This document shows, piece by piece, positions 62,449 to 64,000 of a stretch of 64,000 nt of DNA (position 1 is its first letter; each line of letters opens with the position of its first letter). The notes below the pieces were generated by a model. It was not told where the DNA came from and did no database searches. It saw only the letters and a list, made by a program, of their open reading frames with translations. Source of the DNA: Nematostella vectensis (lineage: Eukaryota > Cnidaria > Anthozoa > Actiniaria > Edwardsiidae); NCBI RefSeq assembly GCF_932526225.1, contig NC_064035.1, positions 64,501 to 128,500 of the forward strand, in the 5' to 3' direction. Both the position numbers and the translations under genes were made by a program.

Positions 62449-63005
62449 GTCGGCATTTGTTTATAATTAGGGTCAAGTGGGGGTCATATTTCGGCTTGTA
62501 AAAAAGTCGGATTTTATTTGCCCCTAAATTTTATTTCACATATCAAAAGTAGAAATGATGTTCATTTCGATGAATGCAATCATTTTTGCCAAATCCACAT
62601 CTCATCGGCGATATTACACGATCATTTCAAGGCTTTTCAAAGTCATCTAAAAACATAAAATAAAATAAAATCGCGTAAAATAATAAGGTGGTGACAGAAC
62701 AGCTTATCTTTCAGCCTGGTAAATCCTTATTATCTATTCTTTAGGTTTATATAAGCTTCAAATGTTTTATCACGCGTTGCGAACCGGTTTTTAGTCTTTT
62801 TCTAACAACCACGAATTTGTCTCAAATTCGGGTGCGGGGGACGAAAAATTACTTTTCGGCTTCTATCGCCAAAAATATTCATCCAAATTGCTTCAAACTT
62901 TCACAGTATACTGAGGTCAACCATCCCTATTACCAGTTTAGTTTTGAGCTAGGGCGCCCAAACATCATTTTTCCGAGAAATCTCGACGAACTCAGACCGC
63001 TGGTC
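62449..63005 (-). repeat. right terminal inverted repeat
   Basis: Reverse complement of 58975-59531, equal in length (557 bp). The outermost 41 bp are identical to the left arm. Further in, substitutions cluster, for example CTCAGTATAC against ATGATATCC and ACATTTGAAGC against ACAACTGCAGC. Confidence 0.92.
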
Positions 63006-64000
63006 TTAAACAAAACAAAAAAATGACCACAAACTGTCAATTAACATAGTTTTCAATATAATATTGCATATTATTTAATAAGGTATTGACAGCTTTTAAA
63101 AAGTTCAACTGTTTGTAGACACTTAAAATCCTACAATAATCACTGACTCCAGACATGCGCAGTACTATGTTGCTGCCCCTTTAAAGTAAAATACAGCTTT
63201 ACTTAGTCAGCGTAGACAAAATTGCGGATTTTGTCAATATTCTAATATGAAGATGTCAATATTCTCCCCCCTTACGTCTTTATTTCTATTTATTTTATGA
63301 TTTTCACATGATACCAAAACAGCGTTTTTTTCTTCGCTAATTTGATGTCATGTACACAATAAAACAGATGCGCCCGTGCACATGGCGAGTCCCCAAGGGA
63401 CCCAAGACGCCCAAATAGACCTCTATTTTTTGTCATCCACAATCTCGGCGAGCTGTGCGTGGCGTAACCGTATTACAGGCCTGGGATCCTGGTTATTGTC
63501 CTCCCCATTAATGCGCGGGTTGGGATAACCTTGCAAGAGTGTTGTACAGCATATTCGCTCGGAAATATCGGTGCTTGGGGCCTTCGGGTTCTTTACAGCC
63601 TTCCGTAAAAGCCTTGTGCTGCCATACCGATTGGGTAATCCGTATGTATGGTTTCCGTTTTGTTCTTCAGACTGGGTTCGATCCCAGGCCAATGGGCTTT
63701 TTTTTTTTAATTCGTTTTTTTTCTTTGTGCTTGACCCCCTTAATCCTGATAGGTTTTGCGCAAAAATAATAAAAAAAAAGTGAGTTTGCAAAATAAGCTT
63801 GCTAGATTTATTGATTATATGTATTCAATTTGTTCCTAGGAAGTTAACAAAAAACACAAAGCAAAGAGTTTGAGGAAGTAAACAAGTATGTGAACTTTAA
63901 TGTTGTATTTGAAGGGGTGCATTTTGTACAGGGAAGCATACATAGAATGCTTAACTGGTGGAGAGGGAAGAGGTAAAAGTTTATTGAGCATAATTTCAAC
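63006..64000 (+). repeat. macrosatellite array, right block (rest of unit 31)
   Basis: The array resumes straight after the TTAA target duplication and runs off the window end. The sequence continues unit 31 exactly where it stopped at 58974. It carries the markers of unit 25: a shortened T-run in AGCGTTTTTTTCTTCGC, AATAAAACAGATG, and GTTGTATTTGAAGG. The RNA-like core lies at 63460-63708 with an 11-T terminator-like run. The palindrome stretch has its own change here (CCCGTGCACATGG). Confidence 0.97.

Larger units (their letters stand above)
58975..63005. mobile_element. 4031-bp TTAA transposon with 557-bp terminal inverted repeats
   Basis: The element splits unit 31 and is flanked by TTAA on both sides (58971-58974 and 63006-63009). 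The intact unit 25 has one TTAA at this spot, so this is a clean insertion with a 4-bp duplication. The ends read GACCAGCGGTCTGAG inward, and the outermost 41 bp are identical in both arms. The TTAA duplication points to piggyBac, Kolobok or Sola3; I cannot decide which from the ends. No intact transposase is visible, so it is probably non-autonomous and carries gene fragments. Confidence 0.9.

Noticed and set aside
58975-63005. An endogenous virus or LTR retroelement.
   Set aside because: The ends are inverted, not direct repeats. The duplication is TTAA, and there is no reverse transcriptase, integrase or capsid coding.
62817-63026. Outward-reading frame in the right inverted repeat, mirrored at 58942-59163.
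   Set aside because: Both exist because the arms are inverted copies. The frame runs out into the satellite and has no recognised domain.

Overview
The window is eukaryotic and almost gene-free. It is AT-rich and carries nested inverted-repeat transposons, spliced-gene-like fragments and homopolymer runs, with no operons or ribosome-binding sites. A marine invertebrate fits best. An anthozoan cnidarian is my guess, from the zinc-finger and C-terminal fragments near 60.7-61.8 kb, but nothing here proves the taxon.

Positions 1-58974 and 63006-64000 are one head-to-tail tandem array (macrosatellite). It has 30 complete or truncated units plus a 31st that is interrupted and runs off the window. 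Full units are 1996-2006 bp and nearly identical by eye. Each unit has the same internal order: (a) a segment of about 286 bp bounded by TTAA and short inverted ends; (b) a regulatory-looking stretch with a hairpin, a direct repeat and a 16-bp palindrome that contains CACGTG in ten units; (c) a GC-richer core of about 250 bp with an A-box-like motif, a perfect 11-bp closing inverted repeat, a strong B-box match and a T-run, which I read as a candidate Pol III RNA or tRNA-derived SINE; (d) an AT-rich spacer; (e) a 125-bp MITE with perfect 16-bp terminal inverted repeats and a GGTT duplication; (f) AT and AAT microsatellites. No open reading frame in the unit looks like a protein gene.

Units fall into two sequence classes and many are mosaics. 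Units 1-6 are mostly one class, 7-22 switch back and forth, and 23-31 form a separate subfamily. In that last part a higher-order dimer of about 3618 bp (one full plus one truncated 1616/1617-bp unit) occurs three times, at 44007, 51628 and 55245. All three share the same complex deletion/duplication junction.

Unit 31 is interrupted at 58975-63005 by a 4031-bp transposon with 557-bp terminal inverted repeats and a TTAA target duplication. The matching empty site survives in unit 25 at 47734-47737. Inside the transposon are a frameshifted C2H2-like zinc-finger fragment, two long G-runs, a degenerate 35-40 bp tandem repeat and a C-terminal coding fragment ending in a CxC motif. I found no intact transposase, so it is probably non-autonomous.
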